Shown here: one piece after another, positions 15,117-27,400 of the stretch
Layout of the letters: each line of letters opens with the position of its first letter
Numbering within the stretch: position 1 is the stretch's first letter
Source: Piscicola geometra
Lineage: Eukaryota > Annelida > Clitellata > Hirudinida > Piscicolidae
NCBI GenBank assembly: GCA_943735955.1
Contig: OX030956.1
Location: 3,561,912-3,625,911, forward strand
Direction: 5' to 3'
Length of the DNA stretch: 64,000 nt
Position numbers and translations under genes: made by a program
The notes under the pieces: generated by a model
Databases searched by the model: none
What the model was told of the DNA's origin: nothing
The model's input: the letters and a program-made list of their open reading frames with translations, nothing else

Positions 15117-15160
15117 ATGAGTTTTAAATTAAAGGACAAAATTTAATGGAAAAAGCATGA
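15117..15160 (+). promoter_or_regulatory. Two chained uORFs running into the teneurin start
   Basis: uORF 1 starts at ATG 15117 and ends at TAA 15144-15146 (9 codons plus stop). The last A of that stop is the first base of uORF 2 (ATG 15146; 4 codons; TGA 15158-15160). That TGA overlaps the main start codon as ATGA (main ATG 15157-15159). All three lie in the same inferred exon, after the acceptor at 15,057. The main ATG has A at -3, and an in-frame TAA at 15130-15132 excludes an upstream in-frame start within this exon. The overlaps would suit start-stop reinitiation, but this is inferred from sequence only. Confidence 0.5.
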
Positions 15161-15484
15161 ACAGTAATAGAAACAACTGTGGTAATCTTTACCCAAGTAT
15201 CGATACAAAAATGGATCACCTCACAAGCTATCAATCGAAAAAAATCATCAAACCTCTCCAACAACAAACGAAACAGTCATTGTTGCAAAAGCAGCATTTG
15301 GAACAACTTCAACATCAACAACTTCTACATCAACAGTTGCTTCAACAAAACAAAAAACCAACAATTGATCCTCAAATGTACACGTACAAGCCAGAAAAAA
15401 ACTACAAAAAATATGGACAGCAACAAAGCAAAACTCAACAACGACTTCTTCTACATTCTCAAAAACCACCTTCCGATTGCATAT
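15157..15484 (+). CDS. TENM: Teneurin exon 1: Gln-rich cytoplasmic N-terminus
   Basis: First coding exon, residues 1-109 plus one base, ending at donor GTAAGT (15485). The middle is Gln/Leu/His-rich (QQQTKQSLLQKQ, then LQHQQLLHQQLLQQ), probably coiled or disordered. No signal peptide is present, as expected for a type II membrane protein. It is assigned to the teneurin because its phase-1 end joins in frame to the downstream exons at 24952 and 26842, not through similarity: teneurin cytoplasmic tails are poorly conserved. The exon probably begins at 15,058 with 5' UTR. Confidence 0.75.
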
Positions 15485-18400
15485 GTAAGTGATATTTTTA
15501 AAAGTATTTAATTCAAAAAGCCCAATATTTAAAAAACGTTTACATAAAAAATGGTTTAAAATATTTAAAAAAAATAAATGTAACACTAATCGTTGAACTT
15601 ACCTTGAGGCGGCATTATTTTTGATCAATGACGTTTTATGGTCATTTTTGTTCTTGCTGTTATATTTACTCCTATTATTAATATTTTATCTTTGTTGTTA
15701 TAACCGACGTCAAATTAACTATGTTTTTTTAAATCTATATTTCATCATTTGTTTATTTTTTCACTTGAATTTTTATGCAGATATTAAAAAAGTTGTATTG
15801 GTTTCAAAGTTTCTCAGTTTAATCATTTTTATTATCCGTATTCTCATCATTCTTCAATCTGTATTCTCATCCTCATAAACATCATTATCATTATCATTAT
15901 TATCATCATTCTCTTCATCTTCATCATCCTCATCCTTATCCTCTTCTTCATCCTCTTCTTCCTTCGCCTCCTCTTCACCCTCCTCTTCCTCACTCTTATT
16001 CTCACCCTCCTCCTTTTCACTATCATCATCATCATCATTTTCATCCTCATCATCATCTTCATCCTCATAATCATCATCATCATTCTCATCATTTTCATTT
16101 TCATCATCACTATCACTATCACGCCGTCGCCGTCATCATTATGGTTTTTCGTGATCAAACTACGTTATAAAACATGGTAGTATGAGCTAGGGATAAATGT
16201 TTCAGCTTTTATGTTGTAATATAATGCTGCCTATAAAACTTCACACATACACATGAACATACTCCAAAGTAGGAATAATTTATATGTTTCTGTTTCAGAA
16301 TACGTGAGATTTTATTTATGAATAAATTTTTATTCTAAAATTATAATATTTTAAAAATAATTTAAACGGCAATATTATTAAAGTCAGTGGTTTTATATAA
16401 TTATTGTCTTTTGATTAATGAGATATATTTTTTTCTGATTATTTATATATATATGCATTAATTTTAAAGATCATCTAGGTTTTTTTCAGTCATAACGAAA
16501 TATATTTAGTTAAACTTAATTAATGTAGTTTTTAATCGCAAACTTAACTTAATGCTTTATCAAATAATTCAAAAAATCTAAAGTTGTCTATAATTTTGAA
16601 TTTTATTTCATAACAATCCGCCATGACTTAGTAATAACACAACAAATAATACAACTGCTAAATAATTATACGGTATAAATAAATGTTCGCCTGTAAGTGG
16701 AGAAGATGTTATTTATATTACAGGGCTAGATAAAGAAGCATGAAATGATTATTGGTCTGCTTGGGTTCTTCTATTTTTCACACACTACACTTATACTTTA
16801 TGGTTTTCCATTATTTTTGACAACGTCCGTTTGTCTGAAGAGTTTTTTTATAGTTATTTTTTTGTTTAGTCAAAATTTTCAGTAATACTTGCAAAAAAAA
16901 GATTATTGAAATAGTAATTTAATTTTTTTCACATTTATCGAAACTAAGAAAAACATGAGCACATAATTTCCTAAACAGCACTCTAATTTATATCTTTCCG
17001 CATTTTTTTCGCAGTAAACGATCTCATCAGATCATTCAATCGTTCATTACCAGTATTAATCTTTTTAATATATTCCGCACTGCATTTTCAATATATTTTC
17101 TCTAAATACGTTCACATGATGTTTAACATCTCTCAACGTAAACCTGATTTTCTAGAATAATTTATATTTTTTGTAAAAAGAATGATTAATATTTGATGCT
17201 GGAATAACTAATATAGTAACAGAATATATATTTTTGTACAATTTCTACATCAAGATGATAGTTCGTGTTTTCGTAAATTATATTTATATTTGTTTTCGAA
17301 TTTTTATGTGAAAACCCTTGACTATAAGTAACTTAATAAATAACTAAACTACCTAATGACTTTTCAAATACCTTGCTTCCAGAATAACATGCTAGCCACT
17401 TATCGACACAATTAATCATTTACGCACTAATCCTAAATCAACAATTATGTATCGATTCCCAGATTTAAACTGGTTTAATCAGGTAACTTTGCGATGCCAC
17501 AATTATTCGGTTTTTAACTATTTCTGAGTTTTTATTTACTTAACTTTAATTTAAATTTATGTAACAAAAATCTACATTTTTCTAAATGTTGTTTAAAGAT
17601 TTACACTTCTTGAGTTATTTCCTTCAAGAAAACTCATTAGATGGTCGTGGGCCGTGCAAAGTAGTTATTTTACGTAAGCAAAGTATTTTTATAATTCTCT
17701 CAAAAAGTCAAAAACAATTTTCAGGCACATAGTAAATCGCAATAGATGGTTGTGAAGGGATGTTAGTGCGTACAGTGGCTCGCAATGATAACAATCGCTA
17801 GCCCAGATGGTGTTCATTAGAGGGTGTTTGTGGTGTCTGATGTGGCTGTTTGCTCGTCCACCGTGCTCTTGTGTGTTTCCAATAATGGTTAAGTTGTCTG
17901 TGACAATGTTTTTGTGATAGTAAAGTCAGGTTTTTAGTAATGTGTCCATGAAATAGGTTTTTACATTTTTTTGTTTTTGCTATTAAATTTTTTAGACTAA
18001 TGACAACATGTGTATGTGGTTATGAAACTTTTTTCACCATATTTCCTCTATAGCACAACGATATTCGGTTATTCTATATCTTATCAGACAGTGGTTTGTT
18101 TATTAATGCAATGAAGACACTGGGTTTATACTTTATTGTTGTCGGAATGACCTTTAAATTAATGCTTTTATGGTTGTTCTAAGCCATAACTCTTCTGCAT
18201 TGAAATTAAATTCATCACAATGTATTAAAATTTCAGTTTTTCTTTCAAGTTTAAAATCATATATGGTAAAATCCAAAAGCTTAGATATTTATTCAATTGC
18301 TATTGATATATGTTTTAAATTGAAAAATAAAAAGTCTAATTATTTTTTATTAAACCCAAGATCATATTAAAACAGTTTTAATTTTTATTTGCTTATGTAA

Positions 18401-21400
18401 ACGTCTTAGTGTAGAGGTATTCTGTGAGATACAGTAGAAACCCAAATCAATAATTAGCACAATTAAACAGGAGACGCCATGTGTGGAAAATACTCATAAA
18501 TTTTTCAATACTGTTTTCTTTTATACATGAAAATTGAATTTTCAACAAAACAATAGTCTAAATGAAGTCTAAAAAATTTCCGTTTAGATTTTGTTTTCTA
18601 GCTCAAATGCATGATCAAAAAAAGAATCACTAAAATAGTATTAAAAGAAAAATCTGGAAAAAAAAACACTTGTTAAGTAATATAATTCATCTTATCTACA
18701 CAATCCACATACATTACCTTTCGATGTTTCAAATATCATAACATTTCCATTAATATCACACGAGACTTAAAAAAATAAAGACAAGTTTTCCAGTTCTGAG
18801 AATGTGTGTACCAGGTATATGACTTTCAAAAACTATTTTCAATAAAATACTATTGTAGATGAGTTTTTATTGCAAAAACCTTAAACTATAGTGAATTTAT
18901 AAAAAATTAAAATAATTTAATTAGATTTTTTTAGTTTGAGTCTATTTGCAAAACTCAAAAAAAAACGGTTTACATTTTTTATTTAGTCATATTAAAGTTT
19001 GAGGAACTCAGAAAAAATTCATTAGTATTCTTGAAAGAGTTCGCCCACAAACATAATTTTATTTTCATTATGCAGAATATGTATATTATGCTAAATTAAA
19101 TTTTCAGTAAACTTTTTTAACAATAACGATATATTTTTGATTTATTTATATTTTTGTATGAACGCTCATTGAACTTTGGTATGACTATTTTGTTTTATTT
19201 TAAAATTTGCATTGCATATAACTTGTATATGTATTAGGTATTTTTTAGTTTGCATAATATGTATATTATACATTTTGTGCTTACTGAAAAATAATAGAGT
19301 TTTTTTTATTAATTATTTTTATTCTTCTTCTTTAAAAGTTCATCAAAATTTGGCCTAACAATTTTACAGAATCAAGTGTGTTATATACAAGTATTTTAAT
19401 AAAAGTGAACAAAAATGAAATTTAAATACTAATTTTTGAAATGTAAAATAAAAAATTATTTCAGAACTACTGATTAATAAATTTAACTTTTGTGTTTTTA
19501 TTTTCCGACACTTATCTTTCAGAACATTACTGCATTTTTAGGTCCCAACGGTCCCTTGATTCACATTCAATTTACTCTATCTATTAATTAAAAAGTTTTT
19601 TTGTTTTTAGGATATATCCAATGAAGATACTTCATGAATATTCGGCATCATAATATGTAGTGTCTAGGGTTTATACAATTTTTGACAAATATATGAATAC
19701 AAATTAATTTTTCAGATTTATGCGAAAGCATTGCCCCGACTAATACACTATATGTTGTAACATGGACAAATCTATTTGCCACCAGAGCATAATTGAAACT
19801 TAAAATAATGTTTAAACAGTAATAAATGGTAGCCATCAAAAGATGATTGAAACGATAAAAGAAAGAGGGAAACTAACAGTTGAGAGAATGGGGAGAGGTT
19901 ACTGAAAATGATGTTAGTGGTGAATGCAAAGGTTAATTGTTTTGATTATCTTCCTTAGGAACTGAAAAAAGTAGACTAAAATTATGAGTCTGTGGGTATT
20001 TGAATTTGCTCAAATAAAAGTGTTATTTATTTAATAAAAAAATGGATTAATCAATTCATTTTGTTTTAAATGTGTTTAAAACATTAAAATGTTTTTATAC
20101 TGTAATTTAATGCACATTTAAAACTCCGAATCATTAAAGAGTTTTTCTATTTTTAAAGACTAATTTACATATAGACATGTATTTTCGTAATTTTTATCAA
20201 GGTTTTTTTACTTTTCCTTAGGGTGTAAAAAGTGGTTTCTTCAGTTTAAAAATTTGTGAACACAAATTGTTGAAATATTAAAAAATAGTTTTATTTTTGA
20301 AATATTTTTTTTTAAATTGAAAAAACTGTTCTAACAATTTATTTCATTTTATAGCCTTTCATCAGATCTCTTTTAATATTTATTATTATTATTGTAATAA
20401 TGAAAAATTTCTCACTGTAAAAAGTGCAATATAAAAAAAAGAGCTTCATTAGATCTTTACTTCTGAAAAATATACGCCCACTATTAAAAATATCATTAAA
20501 AATGTATAAGAAACTTGAACTTTAATTTTTTATAAATAATGTTAAATTGGGATTATCATTAATAATTTTCATTGATATGACGTTATTTCTGTTATGGTGC
20601 CTTCAAGGGATTTCAAAAGTAGATTTTCACTAAAGATCCGTGGGTGTCTCATTGCCGCATCTGGCATACGTGCCAGAAAAACTTCATGGTTTTTGTGAGC
20701 TATAACTTGTTATCACAAATGTTCGGTATGCATAACCGTATTGCCATCTTGCTGTCATAAACGAGAAACAAAGGCGTTAAAAAGTTCATTTAACATTTAA
20801 ACTTGAACTTTATTTTATTTGTTCAAATTTTAAATTTAGAAAATTTGAATAGAAGCTTGAAAAACAGCATTTCTTTTATCACGCATGCACTTTTAACGTT
20901 CTACTAGAGAACCGTAAAAATCTTACTTGAAAAAAGTGTTATAACTCAAATCATTTAAAATCCTTTTTTAAACAAACTTTTTTTGCTTAAGAAGTTAATT
21001 TTGTTTCACTACTAGTATACAATTTCAAAGTTAAAACTAAAAAAGAATATTGACTTTATTCATTCAGAGAGAAATATAAAGATATCATAAACTTTAGAAA
21101 AACAACCGTAATATGTATTACTTAAATTTTTCATAGATTTCTTTATGTTAAATTTGTTTTTATTCATTCTTCTTTTATTTTATATTTTTATTTCACATTT
21201 TTGAATAAGAATTTTATTCTATCAACGTTTATAATACCAGTTATTCATATTTTTCTCACTTTATATCCGATTAAGAACTTTTCATAATTTTATTATGTTT
21301 CAAAAAAACTGAGTACAAAGACATATTCAAAATCTAAAAAATATTCAAATAGGCTTACACAAGTTTTATTAAATCTACTTAGCGAAACGTCTTTGAAGTT

Positions 21401-24400
21401 GATAAGAAGGGGAAAAAACGATTAATTAATAATTTATTTTTTCACTTATTTTTTATACTTAGAATTTTTTCCAAATTATGATTTTATCTATATCATAGTT
21501 ATACAGTTTAAAACCCCATGTTTATCTAAAAAGTGCATATTTACATTTTTATTGTATAAATGATGTCTTTCATGACTTATTGCCAAAATACAAATAGCTT
21601 ATCGATTCGGCAAATCCAATATTTGTGTACTTTGAAACATCTGTTAAAAATAGTAACTTTTTAACCAATACATTGCTGATATAAGATACCATCTAATAAT
21701 TGTATCCAGAAAACAGTTTCATGGTTTTTAAAAACTTGAAAAACCTAAATTCCATAAAAAGTAAAAAATTGATAGACAATAAAAAACAAAAGTATTATGA
21801 GCTTGGTAGAATTTTTATGAATAAAAGCTTTTTATACATCAATAAACCGCACATGTTTAATTAACAGAAACTAAAACCATAATAATATATCATCAATCAG
21901 AATTGATATGAGGATAAAAATATTATTAGAAAATTATCCTAATTAAGTTGGTAATCTCAAATGGCTTAACAAGTGCGTTCTATAAATGTATAAGTTCTTA
22001 AAACAAAAAAGCCCAAAAAACAGACATACATAATATACTCGCAAGAATCCTGGCGCATGGGTGGTAATGAGTGGCAGCTGATAACACTAATGGAGATTCT
22101 AAAGCTTCCCGATTGACTCTTAATAGAAAGGTCTAGACTCAAAAAGTTTCTAAAAAAGATTATATTCCTCCCACACATGCTGTAATCCAAACCACAACTT
22201 ACCTTAATCTATGCATCTAGCAGTTTCCAAAATTTAAAAAAATATCATTAGATACTTTTTTATTAGAATTAACTTTTAAAATTTTAAATGTGAAATAATT
22301 GTAACATAATTTCTGTATAAAAATTGAAATCGGATAACACAAAGTATTGGTATGCATAATTAAACTTTTAGTATATTCAATGGTGCCTGATCGAAGGATG
22401 ATGAAAACAAGTGTCATTCCCTGTACAACGTTGCACAGAGTTGCGCACACATTTTTTTCGTTTTTGATGAATTTAAAGTTAAATAAATAAATAGATGAAT
22501 GAACCTTTAACTAAATAGGTAGAAAGAATACTTGAAAATTGAGTAAATAGATAGAAGAGGTAATAGAAAGATGACTTAATATTTTTATATGGATGGATAA
22601 ATTGGAAAATATATGAATGAAGGTTTATTTGCCTTAAAAAATGGGTAAATAACTGAATGAAAAAATAGATGAATTAACTTTAAATTAGATAAAGAATTCT
22701 TCGTTTATAATACTACAGAGAAATTTTAAAAAGTAATTCTTTAAAAATTATAGATTTTCCTAGATCTTGGAAACAGATTTTTTTTGTATAAAAATAAATC
22801 AATAAAGTATTTATTTTTTATAAAAACACATGTAAAAATGATTATGACTTTGCTAGAATTATATTTATTCTACAAGTGGTAGAGGCGTCAGAAATTCTTA
22901 ACGTTGAGATTATTGAAAAAGGCTCCTTCAATATTTAGTTGATATACAAGCGTGAATAAAACGTTTTTTACTCTTTGATTAATATATTTTCATATGAGTT
23001 TTAAAAAATATCATTTTTCTTTTAATGAAAAAGACTCCAAAACATGATCGTGTCATATGGAAAACCTAAAATAATTTTTTCCAATAAATTTCATGAAATT
23101 GCTTTATATATCATTTGACAATTTCCTCTTTCATGACATACACTCACTCTAAACATTTCTCACTCCATATATATTTATGTATCTTTGAATACATAAAAAT
23201 TACTTATGCTGCCTAGCCTTAAACAAATCACAAGTAAAATCCGTCTAAGCAAGAAGTAATACTGAGAGCTTCGAAGGATCAGAGGAACTGCCCTTACGAC
23301 CATATGTTTGCTTTTGCTATCTTGATCTATTTTTCCAACATGTTTTCTTTTGATCTATATCTGTGATGAATGTCTTTTTTCAGTATTGTTAGTGAATTTC
23401 ATGAATTTTTAATTGTTTGTTTCTAATCTTTGAAAAGTTAATAAAATCGAATTTGATGCACTTCAAAATCTTTCAATTTTTTTAATTCACTTTTCTAAAC
23501 GCCGAAATTTCGTCATTAAAATTTCCCACCAACTATATATTTTTAAAGTAATCTTTTCATATACATTTTTTAAACACTTAAAACTCATAATAATGAGGTA
23601 GGTGTCTGATTGATCGATGAAATCCGACATTTACGGAAAATGATCGTATGATTAATTGATGAAAAAACCATGTATGCAACGAGCTAATGGAATGATATAT
23701 CGACTTTAGTTCCCCACTCCAAACGCCTGCCGCTTCATTGACGGATCCACTAAGTCTTTACATAATCTCAAACTGAATTATTTTAAATTTTAATTTAAGT
23801 TTATTTGGAACTATATAAAATTAAAGTTAAAAGTAAAACCCAAATATAAACATGAAATATCTATTCAAAAATAGGTTTTCAATAAAACTAAAAAGCCTCC
23901 TAAAACAATTCCCTTAAAAAACGTGAACACATACATTTACATTGAACAAATTCAGCGGTATAAATCTAAGCACAGCAAGGCATAAAAAGAGCCTAGCTTA
24001 GGACACACACGAGTGAGTCGACGGCAACCACGTTTAGACGCCCATAAATAAGGCATCAACACAACACACTAAACTTCTCGTAAATAGACTATTCAGCTAT
24101 TTATTCAATTAACCCTTCCACTTATTCATGCTGAAAGTTTTTTTGTTATACTGAATTCAAATCGTCTTAATCCTCTCTTCATGTTTTTTTCTTTTTCTGA
24201 GTATCCATTCGTGCATTCAAAACAAAGTATTTTCAGTTCTTTGAGCTACCTACCTATCACCATCAAACCTTTAAAAGGTCATTTCCTCAGTGAAATTACT
24301 CGAGTGCGTTGTGAAGAGCGAAAGGATAATAAATTTAATCAACGTCTATTAATGCAGCATTATCTCTGAAACAAAAGAAAGAAATCGTTAATTTTTAGCT

Positions 24401-27400
24401 TCAAATAGCTTTCGCAATAAGCTACCATGGTAGCATGCTTTACTGCACTTTTTAAAGTGAAAAATGACTTTTTTAAATATTTGAAAACTAAAACTTTAAA
24501 CCTAACGTCAAATTCAAAGTTGTGAACATAAATATCAAAAATTGTGAGAAAAAAAACTATTAAAAAAATAAATAATAAATATTAAAATAATTTTTTAGTA
24601 TTCTTTTTCAAAAAAATATTAATATTTCTTTTCTCCAACGCTTACACTAATTATGTTGAAAGCTTGATGACTACAATCAGGCATTTGATGTACATTCGAG
24701 TGTTTTTCTAGATGTCTTTAATGATAGAGTACATAATAACTCGCTATATCACGGATGTTGTCAACTTCCTTCCACTTTACCTTTTTAACAATATTCTTTT
24801 ATATTAAAAAAAATAATTTAAACTTACTAGCTATTCAGAACTAAACTATTTTTGACTTTCTATTTACTTTAAACCAATCGATTTGTGCATATAAAACTAA
24901 TGTTAAAGTTTTATTCATTAACATTTAAAAACCAAATCAATTCTCATCCAGCTTCAAGCCTTTCCCCTTCGTACAATGACCTCAACTTCGTGATCCCTCA
25001 AGCCTACGACTTGCAAGATGAAGGCCTCGACCACAACAACGTTTGTTATAGTTTAAAATATTAGGAAAAAATATATTTTCACATGATTTCAAATATTCAG
25101 ATAGTTTTCATGATGAATTAAACTCAATGATTAATTTAATGTTTTGTAAACAAAACATCATTTTATCAATATAACAGCCTGTCTTTTGTTCAAAGTACCA
25201 GTGCACAAAAAAGAACAATAAAACCGTCAAAAGGCAAATAAAGAGAAAGATATTGAAATAATTCCAATAAAGTACTTTCTATGGATAGAGCTAACAAATG
25301 ATCCAATAAGCAGACTTTAAAAAACTACTCAATATCATCATTTCGAAAATGTGTTTGTGCAAAGTTAAAAAAATCGTGATCTGAAATTAAATCTTTGGTA
25401 GGGCTTTTGAAAGCCTGTATTGCTAAAAAAACACAGTGCATTTGAATATATTGCAAAGGTTTATTTAGTGACAGACACAATCTAAAAAGTTAAAAACTTT
25501 TCAAAAGCTTATATATTCCATCACACTTGAAAAAATTAAAATAATGGTTTTTATTTAAAAGTTCTTAGAAAATTAAATATAGATACGTCAAAAATTGATC
25601 TTGGACTTTAAAACAAAATAATTTAACAGGAATCCTGCGGTGATCGGTCAAACGTGGCTGATAGAAAGAAAGAAGGATGGTGGATGGATGGAGAAAATGA
25701 CAGAAACAAAACGGAAAGATGGATGGATGGTCGAAATGAATGGGCGGATGAATATTTGGATGATTTAGGAAATCATCATCATTACTCGAATATCGATGAA
25801 GGTAGGTGTTGGTTGTTGATAAGATGTGAATGAGTGAAATTGTTATGAAAGGACAAATAAATTGGAGTAATGGTATAAATGCCGAGAAATAATGTAACTG
25901 GTAGTGATTAGAAAAATAAAAATGAATGGGTTTTTCCATGTAAAACTATGATACTGCTTAGAAACATTTAAGTAATTGTATAAACAATTAAAACTTTTAA
26001 AAGCTTTTTTTAAAGAAGTTTTAGTTTTCAACAAAAAAGGATTATTAAAATTTGTTAAAAATATTATTCAAAAATGTTTCACTTTAAAAAAAAAAATTTG
26101 TCGAAAGTGTTGTGAATTTACAACAAAAAAGTTATCAAGTTATAATAATGACATGTCAATCATGGAGAGAATGAATGACTCATGTATCTGATCTTGAGAA
26201 AAGATCAAAAAATAAACTTAGAATTTCAAATAAATCTTTGAAGTAAAAAAATTAGTATCTCAAAATTATTGTATGGATTTGAAAAAACAAAATTAAATTG
26301 AAATCTTTATTTATAATTTTTTTTTAGAATTACGTTTTTTGGAAAAATGAATGAATTCTATTGACTATACTAATACTATAGTATTACTATAGTATAACTA
26401 TTATTACTATAGTATAAGTTTTTAATTAACAAGCTCAAAAACTGCAAAACGTACACCAAATAAATTTTTTCTTAAAAAAATAATTGACTCAATTATTGAA
26501 ATCTTTAAATAATAATATATATGTTTTTTTTAAAAATAAAATGTAAAGATTAAATTTTATTGCAGATCATTAATTATGAATAACATAGAAAAATATTCTT
26601 GTAAGACTAAAAATGTTAAGAGTTGTTAAACTATTTAAACAACATTTCAAACTTCTAATTACCTTTGTTATATTTTAAAACTTTTTTAAGGAGATGCTTT
26701 CCTATGATTGTTTTTTCCACTTTAAAAGTAAACAGTGAAAAGCAATCTTATTCTTAAAAATTCCTAAAATTTTTTTATTCTCATATCCATTTAAAAAATA
26801 ATTTAATCTTTTAAAATATATTGATTTTTTATTTTTCACAGCCACTAGTCACTCAACAACAACTACTACCACAACTCTCACACCTCGTCAACACGTCGGC
26901 AACGAAGAAGCCATGTACCCACAACAACTACAACACCACGATCCTCCGGACCCACCTAGGTTTCCCACTAAGCTTCGTAAAAAATACAGTAACAGCAATT
27001 TGAACAGCAACAACACCAACTACAACGCCAATATGAATAACGACAATAGTAATCATGGTTACCATAGCTACACGGTAGACAGGAGACCAAAGGCGCAGAC
27101 ATCTACAACAATATCCTGGCAGACAAACAATCTTTCAAACGAAAACTTGAACCAAAACAACGTCATCAGCATTAATACTAAAAATCATAATACCGAGAAA
27201 AGCAACAAAAGCAACAAAGACCCTCTTCCCCGTTTCTATAAGAACCACAAACAGAAGGATTTCATACAGAAAAAGAAACCAATTGGCCAAAATGATGATG
27301 ATGATGACAACGAAGATGAGGATGATGACAACGATCTTCATCTCAAACTTTTCATTCCACAAAAAGCAAAAAGGGAGAACGCTAGTTTTGATTCACGATC

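Larger units (their letters stand above)
15485..24951 (+). other. Teneurin intron 1
   Basis: About 9.5 kb of AT-rich intron. It holds a polypyrimidine tract just after the donor, a GC-richer island near 17.8 kb, and a degenerate GATR tetranucleotide region near 22.5 kb, listed separately. Short open frames on both strands (for example 18170-18370, and minus-strand frames near 22 kb) have no motif or splice context linking them to a gene. Further small cytoplasmic-domain exons could hide here. Confidence 0.6.

Noticed and set aside
15847..16158. 103-codon Met/Lys/Arg-rich frame on the minus strand
   Set aside because: Artefact of the polypyrimidine tract in intron 1.
23700..23760. GC-richer patch TTCCCCACTCCAAACGCCTG in intron 1
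   Set aside because: In the phase required by teneurin exon 1 it meets TGA; it more likely belongs to an old repeat. No second copy is visible in the window.
25565..25939. 124-codon minus-strand frame rich in His, Phe and Pro
   Set aside because: Shadow of the purine-rich teneurin exon 3 and its flanks; the + strand frame has matching splice sites and phases.
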